Shown: piece by piece, positions 6,571 to 13,542 of the stretch
How the letters are laid out: each line of letters starts with the position of its first letter
How positions within the stretch are numbered: the stretch's first letter is position 1
NCBI GenBank assembly: GCA_903865465.1
Contig: CAIPJU010000643.1
Span: forward strand, 1-13,625
Direction: 5' to 3'
DNA from: an uncultured Bacteroidota bacterium
GTDB taxonomy: Bacteria > Bacteroidota > Bacteroidia > Bacteroidales > VadinHA17
Length of the DNA stretch: 13,625 nucleotides
Position numbers and translations under genes: made by a program
The notes under the pieces: model-generated
Databases searched by the model: none
What the model was told of the DNA's origin: nothing
The model's input: the letters and a program-made list of their open reading frames with translations, nothing else

Positions 6571-8349
6571 TTATTTCACAAATGCTTTTATGATAATTGC
6601 TTTAACTTCTGATCTGTTTATTATCCTGTAGCTCATGGCAGCTGCGGGTATCACAAATGTCTCGGCATAGCTGAAAATATGCGATGCTCCGTTTGAGGTT
6701 TCGACTACTACACAGCTACCCTCGACGAGACTGAGAACATGGCATTTATTTAGTGTATGAATTTCTATTTCGCTTTCGAAATGGTACCTGTGTACATCGT
6801 AAAGATGGGTATCGTGAGTTGGAAGATGATACATTTCCCAATCCTCCCCCTTTTCAAGAAGAACCGGTTTTGAAATTAGCTTCTCCTCCCCAGAGGAACC
6901 CTTCCTGTCAAAAAAGAGATTGGCCATTCCCCTTGCAATATTCAACGGGCGGGGATTGCCATCGAGATCAGGTCGAATCCAGTCGTACATCTTGAAGGTG
7001 AAAATATAGGGTGTTGAACTGATTTCGAGGACAAGGTTATTCTTCCCCGAACCATGAATTGTACCGTAAGGTATCAGGAAGAGCTCATGTTTTGAAGCCC
7101 TGTGTTTCTGAACGTACTTTTCAATTTTAACCGGTACAGAATCCCGGAAACTCTTCTCGAGTTCATCTTTAAATTCAAAAGGATCAATATCTTCCTGAAA
7201 ACCAAGATAGACCTCTGCCTCATCTTTGGTATCGAGAATATAATAGGTCTCCTCCTGAGTAAAGCTTCCTCCGAAGTGTTCCTTCATATATTCCGGCCTC
7301 GGATGGCATTGAACAGAAAGGTTACCTCCGTCGAAAGTATCGAGGAAGTCAAACCTTATGGGAAAATCGGTGCCGAATCTTTCATAACACTCCCCAAGGA
7401 CTCCTTCTGCCTCCTGGTACATCAGGAAGTCGAAGGAAACTTCAAGCAATCTTCCAGAGCTTTCAATAAGCAAACCGTTTTCGGGTACGATCAGTTCGAA
7501 GGACCAGGCATAGTTTGGCACATTCTCCGACAAACCTTCGATGTGATCCTTTATCCAGCTTCCTCCCCAGATACCCGGTTCGAACCAGGGTCTGACCCTG
7601 ATGGCCCTCCTGCTCATTTCGGAGAGAGATCTCCTCAGCTCTTCACCAGCCATCCAGACCGGATTTTCCCTCCTCTGGGCATCAACGATAAGGTCAATCA
7701 CGGGTGTTATGGACTCTTTATGTCTGTTAAGCACCACCCAGTCGACAAAATAGAAACGTTTGTACATAAGCTTTGGATCGGAGGGAGCGTCCGAACCAAG
7801 GTTGGTTATACTTCCAGCCCTCGACCGGAACTGAATCTCGTTTTTGGGGAGATCGAGATAGATTTTAAATCCATCCCAACCGACAAGCGCCGCTCCCGGA
7901 CCAATAATAAAATTAATACCTTCGTCTGAACCGGGAGATAAGTTCTTCAGTTTCCCGGTTTCAAAAAAATCGGCAAGTTCAAGGTTTGTATATTTCCCAA
8001 AAAGAGGATCATCGCCCCCAAGGAAAGGAAGTATCATCTTGCCAATTTCTTCCGGGCTTTTCAGGAAAGCGCTTGTTTCTACCCAGCTGTTCTTAATACC
8101 CTGTTTGTTAAGAATACTCGCAAGATTTTCCCGGAAGTCATCAAAAAACACCCCAACATATCCATCGATGATTACATTTCTTTTGTCAATCAATGCTAAA
8201 GCCAGCGAGTCAAAACCTTCAAAGATCAAGTCATCGCCGGCATGAAATGAGGGATAAATATCATATTTCCCCTCTGTAGCAACAGGCTTCATAGCAGGCA
8301 GAATATGCTGCGATGATTTTCTCCACCTTTCCGTCACAGGTAGTATCAT
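6571..8349 (-). CDS. Class I mannose-6-phosphate isomerase-like protein with long N-terminal domain
   Basis: A 592-residue cytoplasmic protein without a signal peptide. The C-terminal part (about 255-592) is a cupin-type class I phosphomannose isomerase: P-G-I-W-G-G (258-263); S-V-Q-C-H-P (345-350), in which Gln347 and His349 are metal ligands; Glu366/367 in Q-E-E-T-Y-Y; and P-Y-G-T-I-H-G-S-G (427-435) with His432 as the last ligand. It should interconvert mannose-6-phosphate and fructose-6-phosphate, so mannose released by the cluster can enter glycolysis. Residues 30-250 form an additional domain of unknown role; blocks such as I-I-G-P-G-A-A-L, I-Y-L-D-L-P-K-N-E-I-Q-F-R and Y-K-R-F-Y-F-V-D-W look well conserved and faintly resemble P-loop sugar or nucleoside kinases, but no Walker A motif is present. 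The ATG overlaps the GH42 stop as ATGA, implying translational coupling and supporting this start. Isomerase activity itself is inferred from the ligands. Confidence 0.85.
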   Translation of the reverse strand: MILPVTERWRKSSQHILPAMKPVATEGKYDIYPSFHAGDDLIFEGFDSLALALIDKRNVIIDGYVGVFFDDFRENLASILNKQGIKNSWVETSAFLKSPEEIGKMILPFLGGDDPLFGKYTNLELADFFETGKLKNLSPGSDEGINFIIGPGAALVGWDGFKIYLDLPKNEIQFRSRAGSITNLGSDAPSDPKLMYKRFYFVDWVVLNRHKESITPVIDLIVDAQRRENPVWMAGEELRRSLSEMSRRAIRVRPWFEPGIWGGSWIKDHIEGLSENVPNYAWSFELIVPENGLLIESSGRLLEVSFDFLMYQEAEGVLGECYERFGTDFPIRFDFLDTFDGGNLSVQCHPRPEYMKEHFGGSFTQEETYYILDTKDEAEVYLGFQEDIDPFEFKDELEKSFRDSVPVKIEKYVQKHRASKHELFLIPYGTIHGSGKNNLVLEISSTPYIFTFKMYDWIRPDLDGNPRPLNIARGMANLFFDRKGSSGEEKLISKPVLLEKGEDWEMYHLPTHDTHLYDVHRYHFESEIEIHTLNKCHVLSLVEGSCVVVETSNGASHIFSYAETFVIPAAAMSYRIINRSEVKAIIIKAFVK

Positions 8350-10424
8350 TCTTCTTCAATAATTCTCAGACCCCAGGGTTCAACAGGCAACTCACTGTTT
8401 TTACTGATCACTTTGCCTGAAAGTAATTCATGACCGTTTCCAAAACTATAATTCACATTAACAGGCTTGGATGAGTAATTGAAAATGTATCGGACCGTTT
8501 TGCCCGATTCATTAATACCCGCTTTTGTTATAAGAGGAAAATAAAGTTTCTGAGCTTCCCCCCATAAGCCTGCATTTTTTAACTCACCAGCAAGGATTTT
8601 TTCGATAACCTGGTTACTCATCATACATCCAATATAGAGAGCCGAGCCTTTTCCATAGTTGTTACGGGTAATTGCAGCATATTTGCCCCATGCCGGGTGA
8701 TCATAATAAGCAAGTACTTTGGCAGTGGTGGGAGTAATTAGTTCCATCCAGGTTTTTACTTCGTTGTTTAAGGAGCCGACTTGGTAAGGATCTCCTTTTA
8801 AAGAAACGTGTTGTGGAATTGTGAACTCACTGTAATAAATACCACAGGCTTCGCTGATTATCCCGGGCTGGCGGCAGCTTCTCACCTTAACATTCTGATC
8901 GGAGAAGCCGCTTTTGAAAGTATAAACAATATTGCCTCCGTTTTTCACATAACGGTTAAGCCGCTCCAGCAAATAGTCAGGGGCAGCATATAATGCCGGA
9001 ACAATCAGGAGTTTATAATCTTCAATATTGGTGCTGGAGGGATCTACAAGATCAACTCCGACATTCATCCTGTAGAGAGCGTCGTACATGCTTCGAAGGA
9101 TATCATTATAGTTCTCCCTGCTGCCCCAGCCAAACTTAAACTGGTTAAAGCCTGTCAATGCTTCATTGCTGAAAAGAATAGCAACTTTGTTCTTTATTTT
9201 GAGATTAATAAGCTCAGGAGTAAGTCTCTGGAAATCTTTTCCAACCGTCTTAGCCTCTTCATAAGTAGGATTTGGTTCAAAGTCGTGGCTCAGCAGTCCC
9301 TTCCAGTACGTTTCAGCTGAATTATGGATTGAATGCCAGTGCCAGTATTCCACCATATTGGCACCTGAAGCCAGGTGGCTGAAGGCCTGGAGCCGAAGCT
9401 GACCAGGATAGGGAACCCACTGAGGAAAACCCTGAGCCTCAGTTTCAATTACAAGGTAGTTTTTCCCTGCCTTCATGGAGCGGGCAACATCGCCTCCAAA
9501 GGAGATCTCGGTGCCGGTAAGGTCATCCTGTGAGGGATGATAAATGTCGACTCCTGCAATGTCGAGCGCCCTGGCAGCAGCAAAATGATCGACATCGGGC
9601 TGAATACCAAAGGACCAGCCCCTCCATTCGAGGTCAAAATTCTGCGTCACAAATTGTCCCGGATGTTTGTATTCATTTACGATGGCGGCCTGCCATGCAA
9701 GATAGTCCGTTACCAGTTTTCGCTGAAACTTTGAAAACTCAGCGAGCTGGCTTGCATTGATCGATCCTGTCATTGAAGGGAAATCCTCCCAGCTGTTGAT
9801 ACGGTTGCTCCAGTAATCAAGTCCAAAGGCCTTATTTATACTGTCGAGGGACTTAAACTTATCCCTCATATATTCTATAAAGAGCTTTTGAACCCCAGGA
9901 CCTGCGGTGTTATAGGCCTTAGTTTCATTATCCACCTGGTAGCCGATAATTGCAGGGTTATCCTTAACATGTTCCATGATTTTACGGATAACCCGTTCTG
10001 CATGGAAACGGAAGTTCTTGTTTGAGATGTCCATGTTCTGTCGGGTACCATACTGGTTTTGTCCCTGGGGAGTTATTGCCAGAACATCGGGATATTTCTT
10101 CACAAGCCAGGTTGGGACAGCGTAAGTAGGTGTTCCAAGAATCACCGATATTCCCGCTTTTTGCATCGCATTCAGCACACGGTCGATATGTGAGAAGTCA
10201 AAGACCCCATCCTGAGGTTCGACGGTACTCCATGTCGACTCTGCAATACGGACAACATTAATACCTGCCTCCTTCATCATTTGTACATCCTTCTCCAGAC
10301 GGTCGTATGGCATGTACTCATCATAATAGGCTACGCCATAGAGTAAGCTTTTTACATTTACCTGTTGTGTAAAAACAGATTGAAACAGGGCCAGCAGAAA
10401 CAGAAGGGTGAAAATCTTTCTCAT
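8346..10424 (-). CDS. Secreted GH42 beta-galactosidase
   Basis: A 692-residue GH42 enzyme that should hydrolyse terminal beta-galactosides by a retaining mechanism. Residues 1-20 are a signal peptide, so it acts outside the cytoplasm, whereas many GH42 enzymes are intracellular. The catalytic barrel spans about 28-400: Y-G-V-A-Y-Y-D-E at the start, V-R-I-A-E-S-T-W-S (58-66), the acid/base Glu167 in G-Y-Q-V-D-N-E, and the nucleophile Glu327 in V-I-E-T-E-A-Q, followed by E-Y-W-H-W-H-S (359-365). A Rossmann-like segment from about 410 (K-V-A-I-L-F-S) to 600 matches the GH42 trimerisation domain, and a short beta domain ends the protein. It is the first intact gene downstream of the RAYT remnant, so it must have its own promoter or depend on read-through from the toxin operon; I could not find a convincing promoter. 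The ATG opens the signal peptide. Galactosidase specificity follows the family; arabinosidase activity is an alternative. Confidence 0.9.
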   Translation of the reverse strand: MRKIFTLLFLLALFQSVFTQQVNVKSLLYGVAYYDEYMPYDRLEKDVQMMKEAGINVVRIAESTWSTVEPQDGVFDFSHIDRVLNAMQKAGISVILGTPTYAVPTWLVKKYPDVLAITPQGQNQYGTRQNMDISNKNFRFHAERVIRKIMEHVKDNPAIIGYQVDNETKAYNTAGPGVQKLFIEYMRDKFKSLDSINKAFGLDYWSNRINSWEDFPSMTGSINASQLAEFSKFQRKLVTDYLAWQAAIVNEYKHPGQFVTQNFDLEWRGWSFGIQPDVDHFAAARALDIAGVDIYHPSQDDLTGTEISFGGDVARSMKAGKNYLVIETEAQGFPQWVPYPGQLRLQAFSHLASGANMVEYWHWHSIHNSAETYWKGLLSHDFEPNPTYEEAKTVGKDFQRLTPELINLKIKNKVAILFSNEALTGFNQFKFGWGSRENYNDILRSMYDALYRMNVGVDLVDPSSTNIEDYKLLIVPALYAAPDYLLERLNRYVKNGGNIVYTFKSGFSDQNVKVRSCRQPGIISEACGIYYSEFTIPQHVSLKGDPYQVGSLNNEVKTWMELITPTTAKVLAYYDHPAWGKYAAITRNNYGKGSALYIGCMMSNQVIEKILAGELKNAGLWGEAQKLYFPLITKAGINESGKTVRYIFNYSSKPVNVNYSFGNGHELLSGKVISKNSELPVEPWGLRIIEEE

Positions 10425-10694
10425 ATAAGTTATTTTAATTTGCTCTATGATCCTGTTGAAGGAACAACAAATAAATCATCATTTTTCCATTTTTCGGGGA
10501 ATATTCTTAAAATAATCTGCAATCGGATAACACTTTTGTTCATTTCGAATTATATGTTCATAAAACGGTGATTGCACCCTGAAATCAGATACATTGTTTT
10601 GAAAGACAAATCTTGTTAAAGATGATTTAAATTGTTGAATTATTACCGGAATGGAACCCGGAATTGGTTTTGAAAATTGATATTGGTTGTGTAT

Positions 10695-10720
10695 TACGGC
10701 CATCACATGTGATGGCCGTA
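10695..10720. repeat. 26-bp perfect palindrome inside the RAYT remnant
   Basis: A perfect self-complementary sequence with half-site TACGGCCATCACA, centred on ACATGT. On the minus strand it is read as V-R-P-S-H-V-M-A-V within the second RAYT frame. It shares its ACATGT centre with the second palindrome 25 bases to the right, but the arms differ. REP-like palindromes that RAYT enzymes recognise are the natural interpretation; no copy exists elsewhere in the window. Confidence 0.85.
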
Positions 10721-10744
10721 CGGGTATTTCCGCGTAATTGTGCC

Positions 10745-10787
10745 GTAGGGACACGACATGTCGTGTCCCTACATGTCGTGTCCCTAC
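10745..10787. repeat. 28-bp perfect palindrome plus 15-bp tandem half-copy
   Basis: Bases 10745-10772 form a perfect palindrome with half-site GTAGGGACACGACA. Bases 10773-10787 repeat its right half exactly (ATGTCGTGTCCCTAC occurs at 10758-10772 and 10773-10787). The duplication is exactly five codons, so the minus-strand reading gains a second G-T-R-H-V without changing frame. The form fits a REP-like unit captured in a RAYT coding region, with growth by slippage or unequal exchange. Confidence 0.88.
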
Positions 10788-10945
10788 ATTATTCGAAATA
10801 TTGTTGGGTTGAATCAACCCGTTTTAATTCAATTATACCATGTACATGATTTGGCATTACAATGTGTTCATGAAGGATCACATTTGGAAAATGGTTTGGG
10901 ATTTCCATCCAACATTCATCGGCTATTTTGCCTGTCTCAGATTGT

Positions 10946-11212
10946 TCATTTTTTATCGTAATGATATCGGCAGGAATAAATCAATAATTCATCACCATCA
11001 ACCTGATAAACAAGTCTGTGTTCATGATCAATCCTCCTTGACCATAAGCCAGCCAAATCGTATTTTAATGGTTCTGGTTTACCTGTGCCTTCATTCGGGG
11101 TTGACTGAATATTTTTAATCAGAGAATTTATCTTTCGAACTATTTTTTTGTCTTCAGTTTGCCAGTAAATATAGTCCTCCCAGCCATTCCTGGAAAACGT
11201 AATCTTTTTCAC
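10946..11212 (-). CDS. yoeB: YoeB-family toxin, ribosome-dependent mRNA endonuclease
   Basis: An 88-residue toxin, closely similar from end to end to E. coli YoeB (84 residues). YoeB binds the ribosome and cleaves mRNA when its antitoxin is lost. The catalytic residues are all present: Glu47 in G-K-P-E-P-L-K, Arg66 in E-H-R-L-V-Y and His84 in C-R-Y-H-Y, matching Glu46, Arg65 and His83. W-S-R-R-I (57-61) is also diagnostic. The start is GTG (11212-11210), sharing one base with the antitoxin stop (TAGTG), which implies tight coupling and low toxin output. The protein runs three residues (Asp-Lys-Lys) past the usual His-Tyr end; these last codons lie at the junction with the RAYT remnant, so the original stop may have been replaced. 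No inactivating change is visible. Confidence 0.93.
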   Translation of the reverse strand: MKKITFSRNGWEDYIYWQTEDKKIVRKINSLIKNIQSTPNEGTGKPEPLKYDLAGLWSRRIDHEHRLVYQVDGDELLIYSCRYHYDKK

Positions 11213-11463
11213 TATTTAATCAGATCAGTGTGAATAGTATCGCCGCTTTTCATCTGTTCAATTGATTCATAAAGTCTTTGGGCATTCTTTTTTGAACTTA
11301 ACAGATGCAAAGTTTCCATGATGGAGTTGTATTCCTCCAGTGAAATTAGGACCGCTCCTTTCCCTGAACCTCTTTTTATGATAAGAGTTTCGTTGTTATG
11401 TTCCACACTATCAAGATATTCCTTGAGTTCTTTTCTGAACTCGGTATAGTTCGCAACTATCAT
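11212..11463 (-). CDS. yefM: YefM/Phd-family antitoxin
   Basis: An 83-residue antitoxin paired with the YoeB toxin. The N-terminal part (Y-T-E-F-R-K-E-L-K-E-Y-L-D at 6-18, then a beta segment with L-I-I-K-R-G and A-V-L-I-S-L-E-E-Y-N at 27-46) is the Phd/YefM DNA-binding fold; the C-terminal helix-forming part (50-83) is where family members wrap the toxin. It would neutralise YoeB and, alone or in complex, repress its own promoter. The start ATG lies 25 bases downstream of the TATCTTTG promoter element. The antitoxin-first order and one-base overlap with the toxin are typical of type II modules. Confidence 0.9.
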   Translation of the reverse strand: MIVANYTEFRKELKEYLDSVEHNNETLIIKRGSGKGAVLISLEEYNSIMETLHLLSSKKNAQRLYESIEQMKSGDTIHTDLIK

Positions 11464-11488
11464 GAGTTCTTAATTAAGTTATTATTCG

Positions 11489-11506
11489 AGTACAAAGATA
11501 CGTACT
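11489..11506. promoter_or_regulatory. Candidate YefM operator (inverted repeat over the -7 element)
   Basis: AGTAC (11489-11493) and GTACT (11502-11506) form an inverted repeat separated by 8 bases that brackets the TATCTTTG element. YefM of E. coli binds palindromes with a TGTACA core; here the minus strand reads TTTGTACT. The placement suits autorepression by steric block. The arms are short, so chance occurrence cannot be excluded. Confidence 0.45.
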
Positions 11507-11524
11507 TAACTCCAGACCTACAAA
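11493..11524 (-). promoter_or_regulatory. Bacteroidota-type promoter of the yefM-yoeB pair
   Basis: Read on the minus strand, TTTG (11524-11521), a spacer of exactly 20 bases and TATCTTTG (11500-11493) give a full match to the Bacteroides -33/-7 consensus (TTTG, 19-21 bases, TAnnTTTG). It lies about 30 bases before the antitoxin ATG. This is the only complete match I found in the window. Confidence 0.75.
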
Positions 11525-11571
11525 ATTATCCCTGTTGCTTTCATCAGGAGAATAATGTCCATAAGCATCAA

Positions 11572-13527
11572 TTAATTCCCTGATTGACCTCTTCTCCTGA
11601 TAATTCCAACCCATCCCCCATCATCGGCCATGGTTACCTTTATGATCCCACCTGATTTAACGCTAACGATTGATCTTTTTATATCCTTCGGATCGGAATT
11701 GGATTTCTTAGTATCGGACCAGATCTCCGCTTCATAAATACCGGCCGGCAGAAAGTCCAGCTTCAGATCAATGGTTTTTCCATTTCTGTTATTCATAACC
11801 CCTATAAACCAATCCTCTCCACTTCGCTTAGCCATTGCTACCCAATCGCCCGGGTAGCCTCCAAGGAATTTAACATCGTCCCATGTAGTGGGAACGATTT
11901 TCAGAAAATCTGACCCCGGCTGGTTGAGAATATTGTCGGGATGATCGCAGACAACTGTAAGCGGGCTTTCGTAGATGACAAATTTTGAAAGTTCAGCAGC
12001 GCGGGTATTCCAGACCACCGCCGGAGTCTGGTTTTTGTAATCCTTCCTTGTTACATTCAGAAAAGCTCCGGGAGTATAATCCATCTGCCCGGCAAGCATA
12101 CGTGTGAAAGCCAGCTTCACGTTGTGCCCGGGACTCATCTTATCAGAAAACTTGTAATATTCATTCCCCATAACACCTTCGCGGGTTATCATATTCGGCC
12201 AGGTCCTGATAATACCATCGGGTTTGTAGGCGCCATGAAAGTCGACCATAAGATGGTTTTCGGCAGCACATCTGATTATGTCGTGGTACCAGTTTACCAT
12301 CTGCTGGTCATCGCGATCCATGAAGTCGATCTTCACTCCTGCCACTCCCCATTTTTCATATAGAGGAAAAGCCGTTTTATAAGCTGAATTCCTGTTTACA
12401 TCGCTCGAGTATAGCCATACAATTATCTTCACATTCTTAGACTTTGCATAACTTATTATCTCAGGCATGTTTATCTGTGGTGCCCACTTTGTAATGTCGG
12501 CATCGGGCGAATTGAACTTTCCATACCATTGCCAGTCAACAAGCATATATGGCCAGCCCATGGCAGAAGCGAGGTCGATGTACTGCTTAATTACCGGCAT
12601 CTCCATCTTCACCTCCCCGCTCCACCAGTGGTCCCAGGCGCTTATTCCGGGCTTAATCCAGGAAGGGTCTTTAATGGCACAGGGGTCATTAAGGTTCTGA
12701 ATAATTTCCGATTCAATCAGGGAACCCGGAGTTTCCCCTATCATAAGAACCCTCCAGGGGGTGAATACTTCATCGGCAAAGCGGACCTTCACTCCGTTCT
12801 CCGCTTCCCCGGGAAGGGGGACAAGCTTTGTACAAAGCTGACCGGCATGTCCATTGGTTCCAAGATAAAAAGCTGCATAGTTATCGATTTGCGCTTCGGT
12901 AATAGCAACCCAGCAATTATTGCCGTAATCCATAAGGAAAGGCATCCCGGCAATTGTCTTCTCACTGAGGTAACTAAGCGGGCGTTCAATAAATTCAGAT
13001 TCATTGGATGAAGCATAGCCGCCATATTCAACGACCCAGGCTCTGGGATCGCCTGGAATAGTGAATGTTGTAAGCTCCTTTGTGATCTGCCTGTCTCCAA
13101 CCTTTTCGCCCCTTGGTAATTTAAACCTGAAGGCCGCACCATCGTTATAAGCCCTTACAAAGAGATTCAGCTGCCTCATCGGATTTGATTTCTCCTTCAG
13201 AAGCAGCTCCGATTCAGTGTAATTATTTACAATTTCAGCATGCTTTGATTTAACAACAGGAAGCCACTTCTCCTTGAAATTTTTTATTGACTGCTCAATT
13301 ATTTCAAAGTTTCCGGTCAATGGCTGTTCATTTTTAAATTCGAATCCGAGCTGAGACGTATTAACAACTGTCTTCCCTTTATAAGTAACAGACCATGAAA
13401 TTTTGGCATCGTTAATAATTGTAACAACTATATTACTGTCGGGTGACTTTATTGTCACCGTCTGGGCGCTGGTTGATGCCACGATAAACAGCAACAGGAG
13501 CAGCCAAATACCTTTAATTTTGTTCAT
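11572..13527 (-). CDS. Secreted retaining GH97 glycosidase, probable alpha-galactosidase
   Basis: A 651-residue exported GH97 enzyme. Residues 1-21 are a signal peptide ending Ser-Ala-Gln; a large N-terminal beta domain runs to about 285, the (beta/alpha)8 barrel to about 550, and a C-terminal beta domain to the end. GH97 has inverting alpha-glucosidases (SusB type) and retaining alpha-galactosidases (BT1871 type). G-V-K-I-D-F-M-D (397-404) carries an Asp (401) at the retaining nucleophile position, which SusB lacks, and Glu456 in V-M-G-N-E-Y-Y lies 55 residues later, the same spacing as Asp415/Glu470 of BT1871. F-H-G-A-Y-K-P-D-G (430-438) and R-T-W-P-N (441-445) are family hallmarks. It should therefore remove terminal alpha-galactose with retention. 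It starts 15 bases after the stop of the preceding partial gene, so the two are likely cotranscribed. The sequence downstream of its stop leads directly to the toxin-antitoxin promoter. Confidence 0.92.
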   Translation of the reverse strand: MNKIKGIWLLLLLFIVASTSAQTVTIKSPDSNIVVTIINDAKISWSVTYKGKTVVNTSQLGFEFKNEQPLTGNFEIIEQSIKNFKEKWLPVVKSKHAEIVNNYTESELLLKEKSNPMRQLNLFVRAYNDGAAFRFKLPRGEKVGDRQITKELTTFTIPGDPRAWVVEYGGYASSNESEFIERPLSYLSEKTIAGMPFLMDYGNNCWVAITEAQIDNYAAFYLGTNGHAGQLCTKLVPLPGEAENGVKVRFADEVFTPWRVLMIGETPGSLIESEIIQNLNDPCAIKDPSWIKPGISAWDHWWSGEVKMEMPVIKQYIDLASAMGWPYMLVDWQWYGKFNSPDADITKWAPQINMPEIISYAKSKNVKIIVWLYSSDVNRNSAYKTAFPLYEKWGVAGVKIDFMDRDDQQMVNWYHDIIRCAAENHLMVDFHGAYKPDGIIRTWPNMITREGVMGNEYYKFSDKMSPGHNVKLAFTRMLAGQMDYTPGAFLNVTRKDYKNQTPAVVWNTRAAELSKFVIYESPLTVVCDHPDNILNQPGSDFLKIVPTTWDDVKFLGGYPGDWVAMAKRSGEDWFIGVMNNRNGKTIDLKLDFLPAGIYEAEIWSDTKKSNSDPKDIKRSIVSVKSGGIIKVTMADDGGWVGIIRRRGQSGN

Positions 13528-13542
13528 TTGCTTTTTAATTAA

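Larger units (their letters stand above)
10479..10960 (-). pseudogene. RAYT (REP-associated Y1/HUH transposase) remnant
   Basis: A broken transposase of the IS200-like Y1 type, in two frames. Frame one (about 10960 to the stop at 10791-10789) reads T-G-K-I-A-D-E-C-W, I-P-N-H-F-P-N-V, then M-P-N-H-V-H-G-I-I, whose His-x-His (codons 10848-10840) is the HUH metal-binding signature. Frame two (from about 10817 to the TGA at 10481-10479) reads G-S-I-P-V-I-I-Q-Q-F-K-S-S-L-T, then F-Y-E-H-I-I-R-N-E and A-D-Y-F-K-N-I-P; the Tyr in the last block aligns with the catalytic tyrosine of Y1 enzymes. The frames differ by one base, so an indel lies around 10790-10820. The N-terminal portion upstream of the T-G-K-I-A block is absent, replaced by the 3' end of the toxin gene. 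Two palindromes sit between the HUH and C-terminal blocks and are read through in frame two. This is a dead element, recognised by motif; annotation pipelines would probably miss the first half or call a hypothetical protein. Confidence 0.8.

Noticed and set aside
7102..7929. A 275-codon plus-strand open frame antisense to the isomerase gene.
   Set aside because: It is a shadow of the minus-strand gene: no recognisable domain, unusual composition, and the opposite strand carries clear isomerase motifs.
10468..10475. TTTATTTG on the minus strand as a possible -7 element for GH42.
   Set aside because: It deviates from TAnnTTTG at the second base and no TTTG or TTG lies 19-21 bases upstream.
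10804..10820. A GGGTTGA/TCAACCC inverted repeat near the RAYT frame break.
   Set aside because: The arms are 7 bases with a one-base centre, too tight for a stable hairpin, with no second copy and no T-run. It may be incidental to the transposase coding sequence.
10840..11118. A 92-codon plus-strand frame opposite the toxin and RAYT remnant.
   Set aside because: The complementary strand encodes the HUH motif and YoeB; the plus-strand translation shows no family resemblance.
11474..11614. A 46-codon minus-strand frame overlapping the GH97 end, reading S-I-R-E-L-I-D-A-Y-G-H-Y-S-P near its middle, faintly like the C-terminus of a tyrosine recombinase.
   Set aside because: It overlaps the GH97 3' end and the toxin-antitoxin promoter, and only one short block resembles an integrase tail (D-x-Y-G-H-x-x-P). 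The Arg/His catalytic residues are absent. It could be a recombinase scrap, but chance is as likely.
12529..13011. A 160-codon plus-strand open frame within GH97.
   Set aside because: It is antisense to well-conserved GH97 barrel and N-terminal sequence and has no independent support.
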